NCBI RefSeq assembly: GCF_018916875.1
Contig: NZ_JAHLNO010000024.1
Location: 94,005-158,004, forward strand
Source of the DNA: Virgibacillus proomii
GTDB lineage: Bacteria > Bacillota > Bacilli > Bacillales > Amphibacillaceae
Length of the DNA: 64,000 nt
Direction: 5' to 3'
Part shown: piece by piece, positions 1 through 9,568 of the stretch
Layout of the letters: the number at the start of each line of letters is the position of its first letter
Numbering within the stretch: the first letter of the stretch is position 1
The notes under the pieces: model-generated
The model's input: only the letters and a program-made list of their open reading frames with translations
The model's database searches: none
What the model was told of the DNA's origin: nothing
Made by a program: the position numbers and the translations under genes

Positions 1-423
1 CTCCTTTTGCTGTAATGGCAGACTAACCTGTGAAGCAGTCACCACTTTGTCAATAATTTCCTGTTTCATCGTAGCAATATCGATGGAAATAGCACCCGAT
101 GGCTTGGCAATAAAATCTACTGCTCCACTTGAAATAGCCTGGATGGTTTTAATCGATGCATCCTCCGTAGCGCTTGAGAGCATGACAACTGGAGTAGGGT
201 GAGATTGCATCAGCTCTTTTAAGGCTGTTATTCCATCCATCACTGGCATGTGAATATCTAATGTCACTACATCTGGATTCAGTTGCTTGATTTTTTCTAG
301 CCCATCTTGACCATTTCTAGCTGTTGCAATAACTTCTATACGAGGGTCACTTGTTAATAAATCGGAAATTACTTTTCGCATAAAGGCTGAATCATCAATT
401 ACAATGACACGAATTGGGTTCAT
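1..423 (-). CDS. cheB: CheB, chemotaxis protein-glutamate methylesterase, N-terminal part only
   Basis: This is the receiver domain of CheB, which removes methyl groups from chemoreceptors to reset adaptation. The ATG lies at 423-421 after a purine-rich AGAGGT site. The visible 140 residues show the acidic pocket (IDDSAFMRKV), the phospho-acceptor aspartate in TLDIHMP and the conserved lysine in DFIAKPSG. The catalytic methylesterase domain lies beyond the left edge. It follows flhG by 6 bp, the order known in the B. subtilis fla/che operon. CheY-like proteins share this domain, but the CheY of this operon is elsewhere (8054-8416), so CheB is the better call. Confidence 0.9.
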   Translation of the reverse strand, partial: MNPIRVIVIDDSAFMRKVISDLLTSDPRIEVIATARNGQDGLEKIKQLNPDVVTLDIHMPVMDGITALKELMQSHPTPVVMLSSATEDASIKTIQAISSGAVDFIAKPSGAISIDIATMKQEIIDKVVTASQVSLPLQQKE

Positions 424-429
424 CTTTCT

Positions 430-1299
430 TTACCTCTCTGTCCATAGTTGTTTTAGTTTGTTTAAAAAGGATGAAACTTTTGTATGTTCTGCTCCAGATG
501 CTTGCTCCATATACGTAAGCACAAGCCGTTTGATTGCTTTTGTAATCGGTGCTCGCTCATAAAGGAAGATAAAGGGTGTTTGTCTAATGACTGCTTTCGT
601 TACTGCTTTATCTTCAGGTAAACTACCTAAGAGCTTTATTTCTAATTGTAAAAATTGACGAACTACCGCTTGAAACCGCTCCAAGGACTTCTTTCCTTGC
701 GCCTCCGATTGGCTTCGATTCATGATCACTTGAATCGGGAGCGCAGGATTATAGGCAACAATATGCTTAATCATGCTGTATCCATCTGTTATAGAAGTTG
801 GTTCAGGTGTTGTAATAACAATGCATTCATCAGCAGCCAAAATAAACGTTAATGTATCTTGTGTAATTCCTGCACCCATATCAAAAATAATATAATCATA
901 TGCTGGAATAATTGCTTGATATTGTTGAAAGAAAAATTCTTTTGTTGCTTGATTCATAGAAAAAATATCCGATAATCCTGAACCAGCTGCCACATAATGA
1001 AGATTATTTGGGCCTGTTTCAATAATTTCTTGAATGGAAAGATGACGCTCAAACATATCGATAATTGTCTTTTGTACCTGCAACCCTAATAAAATGTCAA
1101 TATTCCCCATTCCGATATCCATATCAATGATGAGTACACTTTTCTTTTGATTTAATAATTCAAGTGAGAAGTTTAGGGTTATATTTGACTTACCGACACC
1201 ACCTTTGCCACTAATCACAGCGACTGTTTTGGCGTGTTTTTGTTCACTTGATGCTGGATGTAATCTTCTTCTTAGCCCGGATGCTTGGTCATTTTTCAT
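430..1299 (-). CDS. flhG: FlhG (YlxH), MinD/ParA-type ATPase for flagellar placement
   Basis: FlhG is a cytoplasmic MinD-like ATPase that controls flagellar number and placement with the GTPase FlhF. The deviant Walker A motif SGKGGVGKSN lies near residue 30, followed by the IDMDIGMGNID and IIFDMGAGIT segments typical of the family. The N-terminus DQASGLRRRL matches the short FlhF-activating peptide of FlhG. An upstream in-frame ATG at 1305 would touch the GAGGG ribosome site, while the ATG at 1299 has 6 nt spacing, so 1299 was chosen. It overlaps the end of flhF, suggesting translational coupling. Confidence 0.93.
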   Translation of the reverse strand: MKNDQASGLRRRLHPASSEQKHAKTVAVISGKGGVGKSNITLNFSLELLNQKKSVLIIDMDIGMGNIDILLGLQVQKTIIDMFERHLSIQEIIETGPNNLHYVAAGSGLSDIFSMNQATKEFFFQQYQAIIPAYDYIIFDMGAGITQDTLTFILAADECIVITTPEPTSITDGYSMIKHIVAYNPALPIQVIMNRSQSEAQGKKSLERFQAVVRQFLQLEIKLLGSLPEDKAVTKAVIRQTPFIFLYERAPITKAIKRLVLTYMEQASGAEHTKVSSFLNKLKQLWTER

Positions 1300-2407
1300 A
1301 AGCATCCCTCATTACATATGTCGCTAGTAGGTGTGAGGAGGGATTGAGTAAATGTTCCGGGACATCTTGTCCATTCGATATATAAGCAACACCTATATTT
1401 TTCCTTAATGTGATATTCAACATACTACCAAACTGACTCGTTTCATCCATCTTGGTGAAAATGACCTCTGTAATGTTTAGCGGTTTAAATCGATCAAAAA
1501 TATCAGCTATATCCTTAGGCTTTGCAGTTAAGGAAAGTACTAAATATGTATCTGCACCCTCCGCTCTTCCAATGCCAATATCAGCCTGCAGCTGTTTTAC
1601 ATACATTTCTTCACGAAAATTACGTCCTGCTGTGTCAATAAATACAACATCATATGCCGAAAATTTTTTGATTGCTTCTTCAAAATCCGTTCTCGTATAC
1701 ACGACTTCAATTGGCACCTGTAATATATCGGCATATGTCTTTAGCTGTTCAACTGCCGCTATCCGATACGTATCGGCTGTTATTAAGGCCACCCGCTTAC
1801 GGTCCTCAAGCTTACTTTTAGCTGCTACTTTGGCAATTGTCGTTGTTTTACCAACACCAGTTGGTCCGACGAAATATACAAGCTTATTTTTATAGGTTAG
1901 ACCTTGAAACGATACCATCTCAAGTCGTTTCTTTATTTCCTCTTCTACTTGTTTTACAATTAATTGACGATTTATCTGCTGCTTATTTTGCTGATTTTCA
2001 ATGACAGCTTCGATAATGCTTGCCGCAAGCTGCTGCTCTACTTCTTGATCCAGTAAGTAGTGGTAGACAAGCTGATAATCAGCCGGATATGTAATTGTTT
2101 CAATGGCAGATTGATGCAGAAGCTGTTTTACCTGCTTTAATTCATTCAACAGATTACTATTTTCTGTCGGTTTCACCATCTGATTCTTATGTAATCCTTT
2201 ATCTTCTGTTACCACTTGTTTTTTCGGTGCTACAGGTTGTGGATCTCTAACAGCTACGACTTCAATTTGCTGTTTTTTTAACAGTCCGAAAAACCGACCT
2301 TTTTTAATATTTCTCGTTTGTAAAATTACAGCTTCTGTTCCGAGTTCTTTCCGGATTTGTTTCATTGCTTCCGGCATTGAATCGGCAATATATTTCTTCA
2401 CCTTCAT
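1289..2407 (-). CDS. flhF: FlhF, SRP-type GTPase for flagellar biogenesis
   Basis: FlhF is the third SRP-family GTPase beside Ffh and FtsY and marks the site of flagellar assembly at the membrane. The 372-residue protein has a basic N-terminal domain, an alpha-helical N domain and a G domain with the P-loop [10 protein letters not shown] at residues 181-190, the DTAGRN G3 segment and TKMDETSQFG. Its ATG shares a four-base ATGA overlap with the stop of flhA, and its own stop overlaps the start of flhG. Length and domain order are normal for the family. Confidence 0.95.
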   Translation of the reverse strand: MKVKKYIADSMPEAMKQIRKELGTEAVILQTRNIKKGRFFGLLKKQQIEVVAVRDPQPVAPKKQVVTEDKGLHKNQMVKPTENSNLLNELKQVKQLLHQSAIETITYPADYQLVYHYLLDQEVEQQLAASIIEAVIENQQNKQQINRQLIVKQVEEEIKKRLEMVSFQGLTYKNKLVYFVGPTGVGKTTTIAKVAAKSKLEDRKRVALITADTYRIAAVEQLKTYADILQVPIEVVYTRTDFEEAIKKFSAYDVVFIDTAGRNFREEMYVKQLQADIGIGRAEGADTYLVLSLTAKPKDIADIFDRFKPLNITEVIFTKMDETSQFGSMLNITLRKNIGVAYISNGQDVPEHLLNPSSHLLATYVMRDAYEK

Positions 2408-4437
2408 GCGATATTCACCACCCCGACACTTTGTACCTGAACATCAGGCTCCAGTTCATTATAGGATAGGACAACAACATTTGATAAAAAGCGGTCTAAC
2501 AGCTGTCTTACATACATGCGAACAGCGGGTGAGCATAATAAAATTGCTGTTTCCTCTTGAAGCGTTAGCCGTTCCACTTCTTCCTTCATCTGTTTGATTA
2601 ACTGTTGTTGTAATTCCGGATCCATCGATAAAAAACTGCCGTGCTCCGTCTGTTGAATACTTTCAGCTATTGCTTTTTCAGCTTTTGGTGATAAAGTGAC
2701 TACTTTTAGCGATTGATTATCCTCTGCGTACTGCTTTGTAATTTGGCTAGAGAGTGCCTGACGAACATATTCTGTAAGCAAATCGGTATCGTTCGTTAAT
2801 TTAGCAAAGTCAGCAAGTATTTCAAAGATAATCGGCAAATTACGAATAGATACTCTTTCTTTTAATAATTTTGCTAAGACTTTTTGAATATCGCCTATGG
2901 ATAATGGCTCTGGAGTAACTTCCTCTACTAATATTGGGTAGCTTTCTTTTAGATGATCCATTAATTGCTTCGTTTCTTCTCGGCCTAAGAGCTCATGCGC
3001 ATGTCTTTTAATCGTTTCCGTTAAATGTGTTGATACGACAGATGGAGGATCAACAACCGTATAGCCCGATAATTCTGCTTCATCTTTTAACTCTTCTGTT
3101 ATCCATTTTGCAGGTAGGCCAAATGCAGGTTCGTTCGTGTCGATTCCTTCCAAGTCGTCATCTTCTATATCCGGTGCCATTGCTAAATAATGATCAAGAA
3201 GCAGCTCGCCAGATGCAACTTCATTCCCTTTTATTTTTAAGCGGTATTCATTTGGTTGCAGTTGAATATTGTCACGAATTCGAACGACTGGAATTACAAT
3301 ACCTAATTCAATGGCTAACTGTCTGCGAATCATCACAATCCGATCGAGCAAATCGCCGCCTTGATTGGCATCTGCTAACGGAATCAATGAATAACCGAAC
3401 TCAAATTCAATCGGGTCCAAATTTAATAAATGGACAACATTCTCCGGAGATTTCATTACTTCACTTTCTGTTTGATCGTTCTCCTCATCTGTTGGTTCCT
3501 CTACTACCTGCGTTTGCTTTAGTAAGAGATAGCCACTCAATGCTAACAGTCCGGCAATAATCGTAGTTAAAAAGAAATTGATTGGTGTTAAACCGAGTAA
3601 AAATATGGTTCCTGCAGCAATGAATAATAGCTTCGGATATTGCAACAATTGTCCTGAAACGTCTTCTCCCAGATTTCCTTCCCCAGCAGTTCTTGTTACG
3701 ACAATACCGGTAGCAGTAGAGATTAATAATGCTGGAATTTGACTTACTAATCCGTCACCAACTGTAAGACGCATAAACGTATTAACGGCTTCTTGGAAAG
3801 ACATGTCCATTTGTACCATACCAATAATTAAACCAAAAACAATATTGATAAGAACGATAATGATTCCGGCAATTGCATCCCCTTTAACAAATTTACTCGC
3901 CCCGTCCATGGATCCGTGAAAGTCTGCTTCCTTTTCAACTTTTTCTCGCCGTTTCTTTGCTTGTTGTTCCGAGATTAAGCCTGCATTTAAATCTGCATCA
4001 ATACTCATCTGTTTTCCAGGCATGGCGTCTAACGTAAAACGAGCAGCCACTTCGGAAACACGTTCAGCCCCTTTTGTAATAACAAGAAATTGGATAATGA
4101 CTAAAATAACGAAAACGACAAAACCGACTAATGGATTACCCCCAATTACAAAGGAACCAAACGTATCGACAACACCGCCAGCATCAGCTTCTGATAAAAT
4201 CGACCTTGTTGTGGAAACATTTAATCCTAAGCGAAATAAAGTTAGTAATAATAACAGGGTAGGAAAGACGGAAAATTGCAGTGCTTCATATGTGTTCATC
4301 GAAACTAAGATAACGATGAGAGCTAATGAGATATTGCAAAGTATTAATACACTTAACAGCCATCCAGGCAATGGAACAATTAACATAATAATAATTAAAA
4401 TTACGCCTAATAGTACGGATAGGTCTCTTGCTTTCAT
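2404..4437 (-). CDS. flhA: FlhA, flagellar type III export gate protein
   Basis: FlhA forms the nonameric ring of the flagellar export gate. The first ~330 residues are hydrophobic with about eight membrane segments and hold the conserved FHIPEP-type loop region (DAMPGKQMSIDADLNAG). The C-terminal ~330 residues form the cytosolic substrate and chaperone docking platform. The length of 677 residues is typical. It lies 19 bp after flhB and overlaps flhF by four bases. The order flhB-flhA-flhF-flhG is the one known in Bacillus. Confidence 0.96.
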   Translation of the reverse strand: MKARDLSVLLGVILIIIMLIVPLPGWLLSVLILCNISLALIVILVSMNTYEALQFSVFPTLLLLLTLFRLGLNVSTTRSILSEADAGGVVDTFGSFVIGGNPLVGFVVFVILVIIQFLVITKGAERVSEVAARFTLDAMPGKQMSIDADLNAGLISEQQAKKRREKVEKEADFHGSMDGASKFVKGDAIAGIIIVLINIVFGLIIGMVQMDMSFQEAVNTFMRLTVGDGLVSQIPALLISTATGIVVTRTAGEGNLGEDVSGQLLQYPKLLFIAAGTIFLLGLTPINFFLTTIIAGLLALSGYLLLKQTQVVEEPTDEENDQTESEVMKSPENVVHLLNLDPIEFEFGYSLIPLADANQGGDLLDRIVMIRRQLAIELGIVIPVVRIRDNIQLQPNEYRLKIKGNEVASGELLLDHYLAMAPDIEDDDLEGIDTNEPAFGLPAKWITEELKDEAELSGYTVVDPPSVVSTHLTETIKRHAHELLGREETKQLMDHLKESYPILVEEVTPEPLSIGDIQKVLAKLLKERVSIRNLPIIFEILADFAKLTNDTDLLTEYVRQALSSQITKQYAEDNQSLKVVTLSPKAEKAIAESIQQTEHGSFLSMDPELQQQLIKQMKEEVERLTLQEETAILLCSPAVRMYVRQLLDRFLSNVVVLSYNELEPDVQVQSVGVVNIA

Positions 4438-4456
4438 CGGGGTCTCTCCTTATTGC

Positions 4457-5536
4457 TTAAACTTTTTTCTCTAACTTATATACATATGCCAATATTTCGG
4501 CAACCGCCTGAAAAAATACTTCAGGTATCATATCACCAATGTCTATCACTGGATATAAAGAGCGCGCTAAAGGTTTATTTTCCACCATGATTATGTCATT
4601 TTTTTTGGCGATTTCTTTTATCTTTTGAGCGACATCGTCTACCCCTTTAGCGACAATATATGGTGCAGAAGCTTTTTCCTCATCATACTTAATGGCAATT
4701 GCAATATGCGTAGGGTTTGTAATGATAACATCTGCATGAGGAACTTCACTCATCATTCTGCGTGTTGCCATTTGTCTTTGTCTTTCTTTTATTTTTGATT
4801 TAATGAGCGGATCTCCTTCCATATTCTTATATTCATCTTTTATATCTTGCTTTGACATTCTCATATTTTTCTCGTAATCGTATCGTTGATAAGCATAATC
4901 AAATACAGCTAAAAACAATAATAAAATAATCGCTGTTATTCCCATAATGATCGTTACTTTCCCGAAAAAACCTAATGATGCTTCAGGGGTTTTGAAGGCC
5001 GTCATCATCATATCATCTTTATAGAGCCAAATAACGGCAAACGTCGCTACACCAATACTTACGATTTTTAATAATGACTTTAGAAGCTCAACAAGTGCAC
5101 GAATAGAAAAAATCCGTTTTGCTCCTTGAATCGGGTCAATCTTCTTCAAGTCAAATTTAAGTGGTTCTGTCGTAAATAAGAAGCCAAATTGCAAAAAATT
5201 TGCCGCTAACGCTGCAATAATGGCTATAATCATAATGGGAGCCAACATTTTAGCTACTTCCATTGTAGCTCCTGAAAAAATTTGCTGAACGGTTTTTTCT
5301 GTTACTTCCCAATGGATAAATTCTGTAAATGTATGTTCATATAAGGAAGTCATCGTTTCCTTCATGAGATTTCCAAACGAAAATAATACGATAAACGTAA
5401 ACAATAGTAAAAAAGCTGTATTAACGTCTTGACTTTTGGCAACCTTCCCTTTTTTTCGTTCATCTTGACGCTTTTTCGGAGTAGCCTTTTCTGTTTTCTC
5501 ACCTGCAAAAAATTGCAAATTCATCTTAAGTTGCAA
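4457..5536 (-). CDS. flhB: FlhB, export apparatus switch protein
   Basis: FlhB switches the export apparatus from rod/hook to filament substrates after autocleavage between N and P of its NPTH motif. NPTH is intact near residue 275 (IITNPTHIAIAIKYDEE), after four membrane segments. I chose the TTG at 5536 as start: it lies 8 nt after GGAGG and gives MQLKMNLQFFAGEKTEKAT, which aligns with the B. subtilis N-terminus as I recall it. A GTG at 5545 would overlap the Shine-Dalgarno site. The C-terminal domain can be compared directly with the separate FlhB-like protein at 35802-36068. Confidence 0.94.
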   Translation of the reverse strand: MQLKMNLQFFAGEKTEKATPKKRQDERKKGKVAKSQDVNTAFLLLFTFIVLFSFGNLMKETMTSLYEHTFTEFIHWEVTEKTVQQIFSGATMEVAKMLAPIMIIAIIAALAANFLQFGFLFTTEPLKFDLKKIDPIQGAKRIFSIRALVELLKSLLKIVSIGVATFAVIWLYKDDMMMTAFKTPEASLGFFGKVTIIMGITAIILLLFLAVFDYAYQRYDYEKNMRMSKQDIKDEYKNMEGDPLIKSKIKERQRQMATRRMMSEVPHADVIITNPTHIAIAIKYDEEKASAPYIVAKGVDDVAQKIKEIAKKNDIIMVENKPLARSLYPVIDIGDMIPEVFFQAVAEILAYVYKLEKKV

Positions 5537-5537
5537 G

Positions 5538-6320
5538 TTAGCCACCTCCGAATAACTGCATTAACGTACGAATGGTATCAAACATAATTTCAAATAAATT
5601 TTTTACTAAAATGACGTATAAACTCATAAAAAACAACAACACAATAAAACTAACGATTATTTTTAGAGGTAAACCAACAACAAATACATTTAATTGCGGT
5701 ACAGTTCTTGCAATAATGCCTAAAGCTACATCAACTAGAAATAGACAACCAACAATTGGGATTGCAATTTGAAAAGCAATCAGAAACATATGATTAAAAC
5801 TATCGATAATGTAATTCACAATCGTTTCATCTTGTAAAGGCAAGAAATGGTCGATTGGAATAAATTGATAGCTATTTACGATCCCATCTATTAAAATATG
5901 GTGACCATTTACCGATAATAAAAATAGTAGTGCAATAATATAAAAATATTGCCCAGTTAACGGACTTTGTGCTCCAGTTTGTGGATCAATCACATTGGCG
6001 ATGGCAAATCCCATTTGAAAATCAATGAAGCCCCCGGCAATTTGCACAGCCGATAAAATAATATAACCCATTAAACCGATTAATAGTCCTATTAAAACTT
6101 CTTTAAACACCAACAGCAAATAGGTTAAATCTATAGTTAAGGTTGGTGCGTCGACAATATAAAACAACAGATATGCCAGGAAAAAACTAACCCCTATTTT
6201 AAAAGGTGTTGGAATGGTTCGGTAAGAAAAAAGTGGCATTACGATAAAAAACGCCAACACTCTTACAAAAACAAGTAAAAATACAGGAATGCTATTTATA
6301 TTTATTATTTCTAACATCAT
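5538..6320 (-). CDS. fliR: FliR, flagellar export gate membrane protein
   Basis: FliR is a membrane subunit of the FliP5-FliQ4-FliR1 export channel core. The 260-residue sequence is almost entirely hydrophobic with about six membrane segments and has the conserved GFIDFQMGFAIANVIDPQ region. It starts on the ATG immediately after the fliQ stop and ends just before the TTG start of flhB. Size and position fit the family. Confidence 0.94.
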   Translation of the reverse strand: MMLEIININSIPVFLLVFVRVLAFFIVMPLFSYRTIPTPFKIGVSFFLAYLLFYIVDAPTLTIDLTYLLLVFKEVLIGLLIGLMGYIILSAVQIAGGFIDFQMGFAIANVIDPQTGAQSPLTGQYFYIIALLFLLSVNGHHILIDGIVNSYQFIPIDHFLPLQDETIVNYIIDSFNHMFLIAFQIAIPIVGCLFLVDVALGIIARTVPQLNVFVVGLPLKIIVSFIVLLFFMSLYVILVKNLFEIMFDTIRTLMQLFGGG

Positions 6321-6590
6321 TTACCCTACAAACTGATTTATATTTTGAAACAGGTCGGAAGTAAATTCTACGATTACAGACAGCATCCAAGGTCCAAAAA
6401 CGACTAAGCCAATTAGTACAGCAACAATTTTAGGGATAAACGCCAATGTCTGCTCTTGGATTTGTGTTGTCGCCTGAAAAATGCTGACTAAAAGGCCGAC
6501 ACCTAATGCGAGTATTAGTAAAGGCCCTGTGACTAATAGGATGGTATATACACCTTTTTCTGCAAGAGTTAATACAAACTCACTGCTCAT
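6321..6590 (-). CDS. fliQ: FliQ, flagellar export gate membrane protein
   Basis: FliQ is the small two-helix subunit of the export channel. The 89-residue protein has two long hydrophobic helices separated by the conserved loop QATTQIQEQTL. It is adjacent to fliR with no gap. A 132-bp space (6591-6722) separates it from fliP; I see no gene or clear signal in that space. Confidence 0.94.
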   Translation of the reverse strand: MSSEFVLTLAEKGVYTILLVTGPLLILALGVGLLVSIFQATTQIQEQTLAFIPKIVAVLIGLVVFGPWMLSVIVEFTSDLFQNINQFVG

Positions 6591-6722
6591 ATTGCAACAG
6601 CCTCCTTCTTTTCTATGGCAAAGGTTCAGCTATCCGTCTAATCGGCAAGCTAATAATAAACTTCCTTGCACAATTCTCGAAAAGGACAGAATAAAAGATG
6701 AATAGCTTTAGAGAATGATTGG

Positions 6723-7388
6723 TTAAAAGCTATCAAGCAATGAATGTGTAATTAAATACCAGCCATCTACGAGAACAAACAACAAGATTTTAAAAGGCAA
6801 GGAAATCATAACTGGAGGAAGCATCATCATCCCCATTGACATCAATACACTGGCAACAGCCAAATCAATAATCAAAAACGGAACAAAGATCATAAATCCC
6901 ATTTGAAACGCTGTTTTCAGCTCACTAATGGCAAATGCTGGAACTAAGGTGGTTAAAGGAATCTCTTCCACTGTCTCTGGGCGCTCCAGTTCAGCATAAT
7001 TCATAAATAGTGCTAAATCCTTTTGCCTGGTATGCTCTGCCATAAACTCTTTAATCGGAATGCTCGCTTCTTCGTACGCTTCATCTAGTGCAATCTCCTC
7101 TTTAAATAATGGCTGTAATGACTGCTCATAAACCTCATTAAATACCGGTGCCATAATAAAGAAGGTGAGAAATAAAGCTAAGCCTATTAGCACTTGATTC
7201 GGCGGCATTTGCTGAGTCGCCAGTGACGTACGAACAAACGATAAGACGATAATAATTCTCGTAAAGCTTGTCATTAAGATTAATATACTAGGAGCTAACG
7301 TCAGAACAGTTAACAATAAAATAAGCTTTACAGATATCGATATATTTTCTGGATCAGAACTGGAAAACATATCTACAAATTCATTCAT
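6723..7388 (-). CDS. fliP: FliP, flagellar export gate membrane protein
   Basis: FliP makes up most of the export channel. The 221-residue protein has the family signatures LAPSILILMTSFTRIIIVLS near the N-terminus and GMMMLPPVMISLPFKI near the C-terminus, with four membrane helices. It starts directly in the first helix and lacks the long cleavable signal peptide present in some proteobacterial FliP. Its ATG overlaps the end of the fliZ/fliO gene by 8 bp. Confidence 0.95.
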   Translation of the reverse strand: MNEFVDMFSSSDPENISISVKLILLLTVLTLAPSILILMTSFTRIIIVLSFVRTSLATQQMPPNQVLIGLALFLTFFIMAPVFNEVYEQSLQPLFKEEIALDEAYEEASIPIKEFMAEHTRQKDLALFMNYAELERPETVEEIPLTTLVPAFAISELKTAFQMGFMIFVPFLIIDLAVASVLMSMGMMMLPPVMISLPFKILLFVLVDGWYLITHSLLDSF

Positions 7389-8043
7389 TTTGATCTTCCT
7401 TCTGTTTGTACTCCTGAATCATTTTATTACGGTTCTCCTTTAGTTTGTCCAGTTCATTCATAAACTGCTTCTTAAAAGCTGTCGTTGTATTTTTGTTTTG
7501 CTGTTGTTCTCCTTTTTTATCTTTCTTTTTTCGAAATATAGCAAAAGGGATTGTATCTATTGTGTCATCTCTCGCTAATTCTTCGATAAGTGCTGCATCA
7601 TCAATTTCTTGAAGCAGCTCAACGTTATCGCCAACTCCAATTAAATAAAATTTACTACCAACTCGTACAATTTGCAGCGATTTATTTTGTCCTACCGATA
7701 TGCCACCAAGGTTTTCCAATGCCTTTACTTGATGAAACTTAGCGTTCCTCTTTTTTAAAAACATTAAAAAAGCATATATTAAACCTAAAATCAGAAATAA
7801 AACAATAATTAGTTTGATAAAATTTAACCATAGTGGTGTTGATTCCGCTTTTTCATTTACAAGTTTGGATGATTCCTTATCCTTATCTACCGGTGTCTCT
7901 TCGGATGGTTCACAATCTGCTTCTTTAATACAATCAGTAACCGATTTAGGTGTTGCTTCTACTTCTATTTCGAAACATAACAGAAGTAGAAGCAAACTAA
8001 GTAAGCTAATGCAATACATGCGTAACGATTTATTCAATATCAT
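7381..8043 (-). CDS. fliZ: FliO/FliZ-type flagellar biosynthesis protein
   Basis: This gene occupies the position of B. subtilis fliZ, the FliO-like factor that helps assemble the FliP ring. The 220-residue protein has an N-terminal signal-like segment (residues ~10-32), an acidic extracytoplasmic stretch, one membrane helix (~residues 73-95) and a basic cytosolic domain with the FliO pattern ALENLGGISVGQNKSLQIV. The C-terminus is highly charged and probably disordered. Naming differs between databases (fliO or fliZ). Confidence 0.85.
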   Translation of the reverse strand: MILNKSLRMYCISLLSLLLLLLCFEIEVEATPKSVTDCIKEADCEPSEETPVDKDKESSKLVNEKAESTPLWLNFIKLIIVLFLILGLIYAFLMFLKKRNAKFHQVKALENLGGISVGQNKSLQIVRVGSKFYLIGVGDNVELLQEIDDAALIEELARDDTIDTIPFAIFRKKKDKKGEQQQNKNTTTAFKKQFMNELDKLKENRNKMIQEYKQKEDQNE

Positions 8044-8053
8044 TCACTCACTT

Positions 8054-8416
8054 TTAACTCAATGCCTTTTGAATCGCTTCAATCACTCGATCGGCTTGGA
8101 ATGGCTTGACAATAAAATCCTTAGCCCCTGCTTGGATTGCATCAATTACCATAGCTTGTTGCCCCATTGCAGAGCACATAATTATTTTTGCCTGTGGGTC
8201 ACTTGCAAGTATTTCCTTTAAAGCAGTGATTCCATCTTTTTCCGGCATTGTAATATCCATCGTAACTAAATCAGGTGTTAATTCCTTGTATTTTTCTACT
8301 GCTTGCGCACCATCTTGTGCTTCACCAACAACCTCATACCCATTTTTCGATAAAATATCTTTAATCATCATTCGCATAAATGCTGCATCATCTACTATTA
8401 AAATACGATTTCCCAT
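8054..8416 (-). CDS. cheY: CheY, chemotaxis response regulator
   Basis: CheY is the diffusible response regulator that binds the flagellar switch when phosphorylated. The 120-residue single receiver domain has the acidic pair in IVDDAAFMR, the phospho-acceptor aspartate in TMDITMPEKDG, the switch threonine/serine region IMCSAMGQ and the lysine in DFIVKPF. It lies between fliY and fliZ, as in B. subtilis. FliY next to it carries the CheC-like phosphatase activity expected to act on this protein. Confidence 0.95.
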   Translation of the reverse strand: MGNRILIVDDAAFMRMMIKDILSKNGYEVVGEAQDGAQAVEKYKELTPDLVTMDITMPEKDGITALKEILASDPQAKIIMCSAMGQQAMVIDAIQAGAKDFIVKPFQADRVIEAIQKALS

Positions 8417-8446
8417 AAAAACAAATCCTCCCTAAGAACTGATCGT

Positions 8447-9568
8447 TTATTTTAATTTTTTTATCCTGTCAGACGGACTTAAAATATCTGTCACTCGAAC
8501 TCCAAAATTTTCATCAATAACAACTACTTCTCCAATAGCTATCGGTTTTTCATTCACTAAAATATCTACCGGTTCCCCTGCTAACTTATCCAGTTCTACA
8601 ATCGATCCTTGTGATAAATCTAATATATCCTTAATCGTTCGCTTGGTACGCCCAAGCTCCACAGTTACTTTTAATGGAATATCCAAAAGCATATCCAAGT
8701 TTCGCTGTTTTGTCTTATTCAATGTAACAGGTTCGAATGGAGTAAAATCAGCTTGCTGTACCTTCTTTTGTTGCGTTATCGTACGATCTCCTAAAAACTG
8801 TGGCTCGTCTCTTTGCTTTGTATCAACAGGCTGATCTTCTTGTTGCAACATAGGCACCTCCGCTTCCTTCAAAGCTACATCTAACTCCTCTTCAACTGTT
8901 TCATCATTCATCAATTGATCGACCAGATCTTTAGCAAATCCGATTGGCATTAACTGAAAAATGGTTGAATCGATTAAATTACCAACCTTTAATTGAAATG
9001 CTACTTTCACAAATGGATCTTCACCTAAAATGGTGGTTGATTCCTGTTCGGGATCTTCGATGTGAATGGTTGGCGGTGATATGTCTACACGCTTATTAAA
9101 TATCGTAGACATACTTGTTGCAGCTGCCCCCATCATTTGATTCATTGCCTCTTGGACAGCACTTAAATGAATTTCATTTAATTCTTCCGTTGGATTTGTT
9201 CCATCGCCGCCAAGCATAATATCAGAAATGATAGCAGCATCCTCTGATTTAATAACGAAGACGTTCTTTCCGGTAAATCCTTCTAAATAATTGACTTGAA
9301 CACTAACGGGCTCAAATGTAAAGTTTTTTAACTCTTCTTGTGCTATCACAGAAACCTGTGGTGTCGTTATTTCTACCTTTTGATTTAATAAAGTTGATAA
9401 TGTTGTTGCTGAGCTGCCAAACGAAATATTACCTATTTCACCTAACGTATCCACTTCAATCGTTGATAAATATTGGTTTGTTGAAGATGATGTAGTTTCC
9501 TCGTCATCTGCACTTACTTTTAAAAGTGCATCAATCTCATCTTGAGATAGCTTTTCGTCATTCCCCAT
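8447..9568 (-). CDS. fliY: FliY, flagellar switch protein with CheC-type phosphatase domain
   Basis: FliY is a C-ring component that also dephosphorylates CheY-P. After an N-terminal CheY-binding peptide (LSQDEIDALL) come two CheC-like phosphatase repeats (GEIGNISFGSSATTLSTLL and the AVQEAMNQMMGAAATSMS region). The C-terminal ~80 residues form a FliN-type domain. Several in-frame starts exist; the ATG at 9568 is 8 nt from a GGGGGG site while those at 9589 and 9574 are too close or lack a site. The gene overlaps the end of fliM. Confidence 0.93.
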   Translation of the reverse strand: MGNDEKLSQDEIDALLKVSADDEETTSSSTNQYLSTIEVDTLGEIGNISFGSSATTLSTLLNQKVEITTPQVSVIAQEELKNFTFEPVSVQVNYLEGFTGKNVFVIKSEDAAIISDIMLGGDGTNPTEELNEIHLSAVQEAMNQMMGAAATSMSTIFNKRVDISPPTIHIEDPEQESTTILGEDPFVKVAFQLKVGNLIDSTIFQLMPIGFAKDLVDQLMNDETVEEELDVALKEAEVPMLQQEDQPVDTKQRDEPQFLGDRTITQQKKVQQADFTPFEPVTLNKTKQRNLDMLLDIPLKVTVELGRTKRTIKDILDLSQGSIVELDKLAGEPVDILVNEKPIAIGEVVVIDENFGVRVTDILSPSDRIKKLK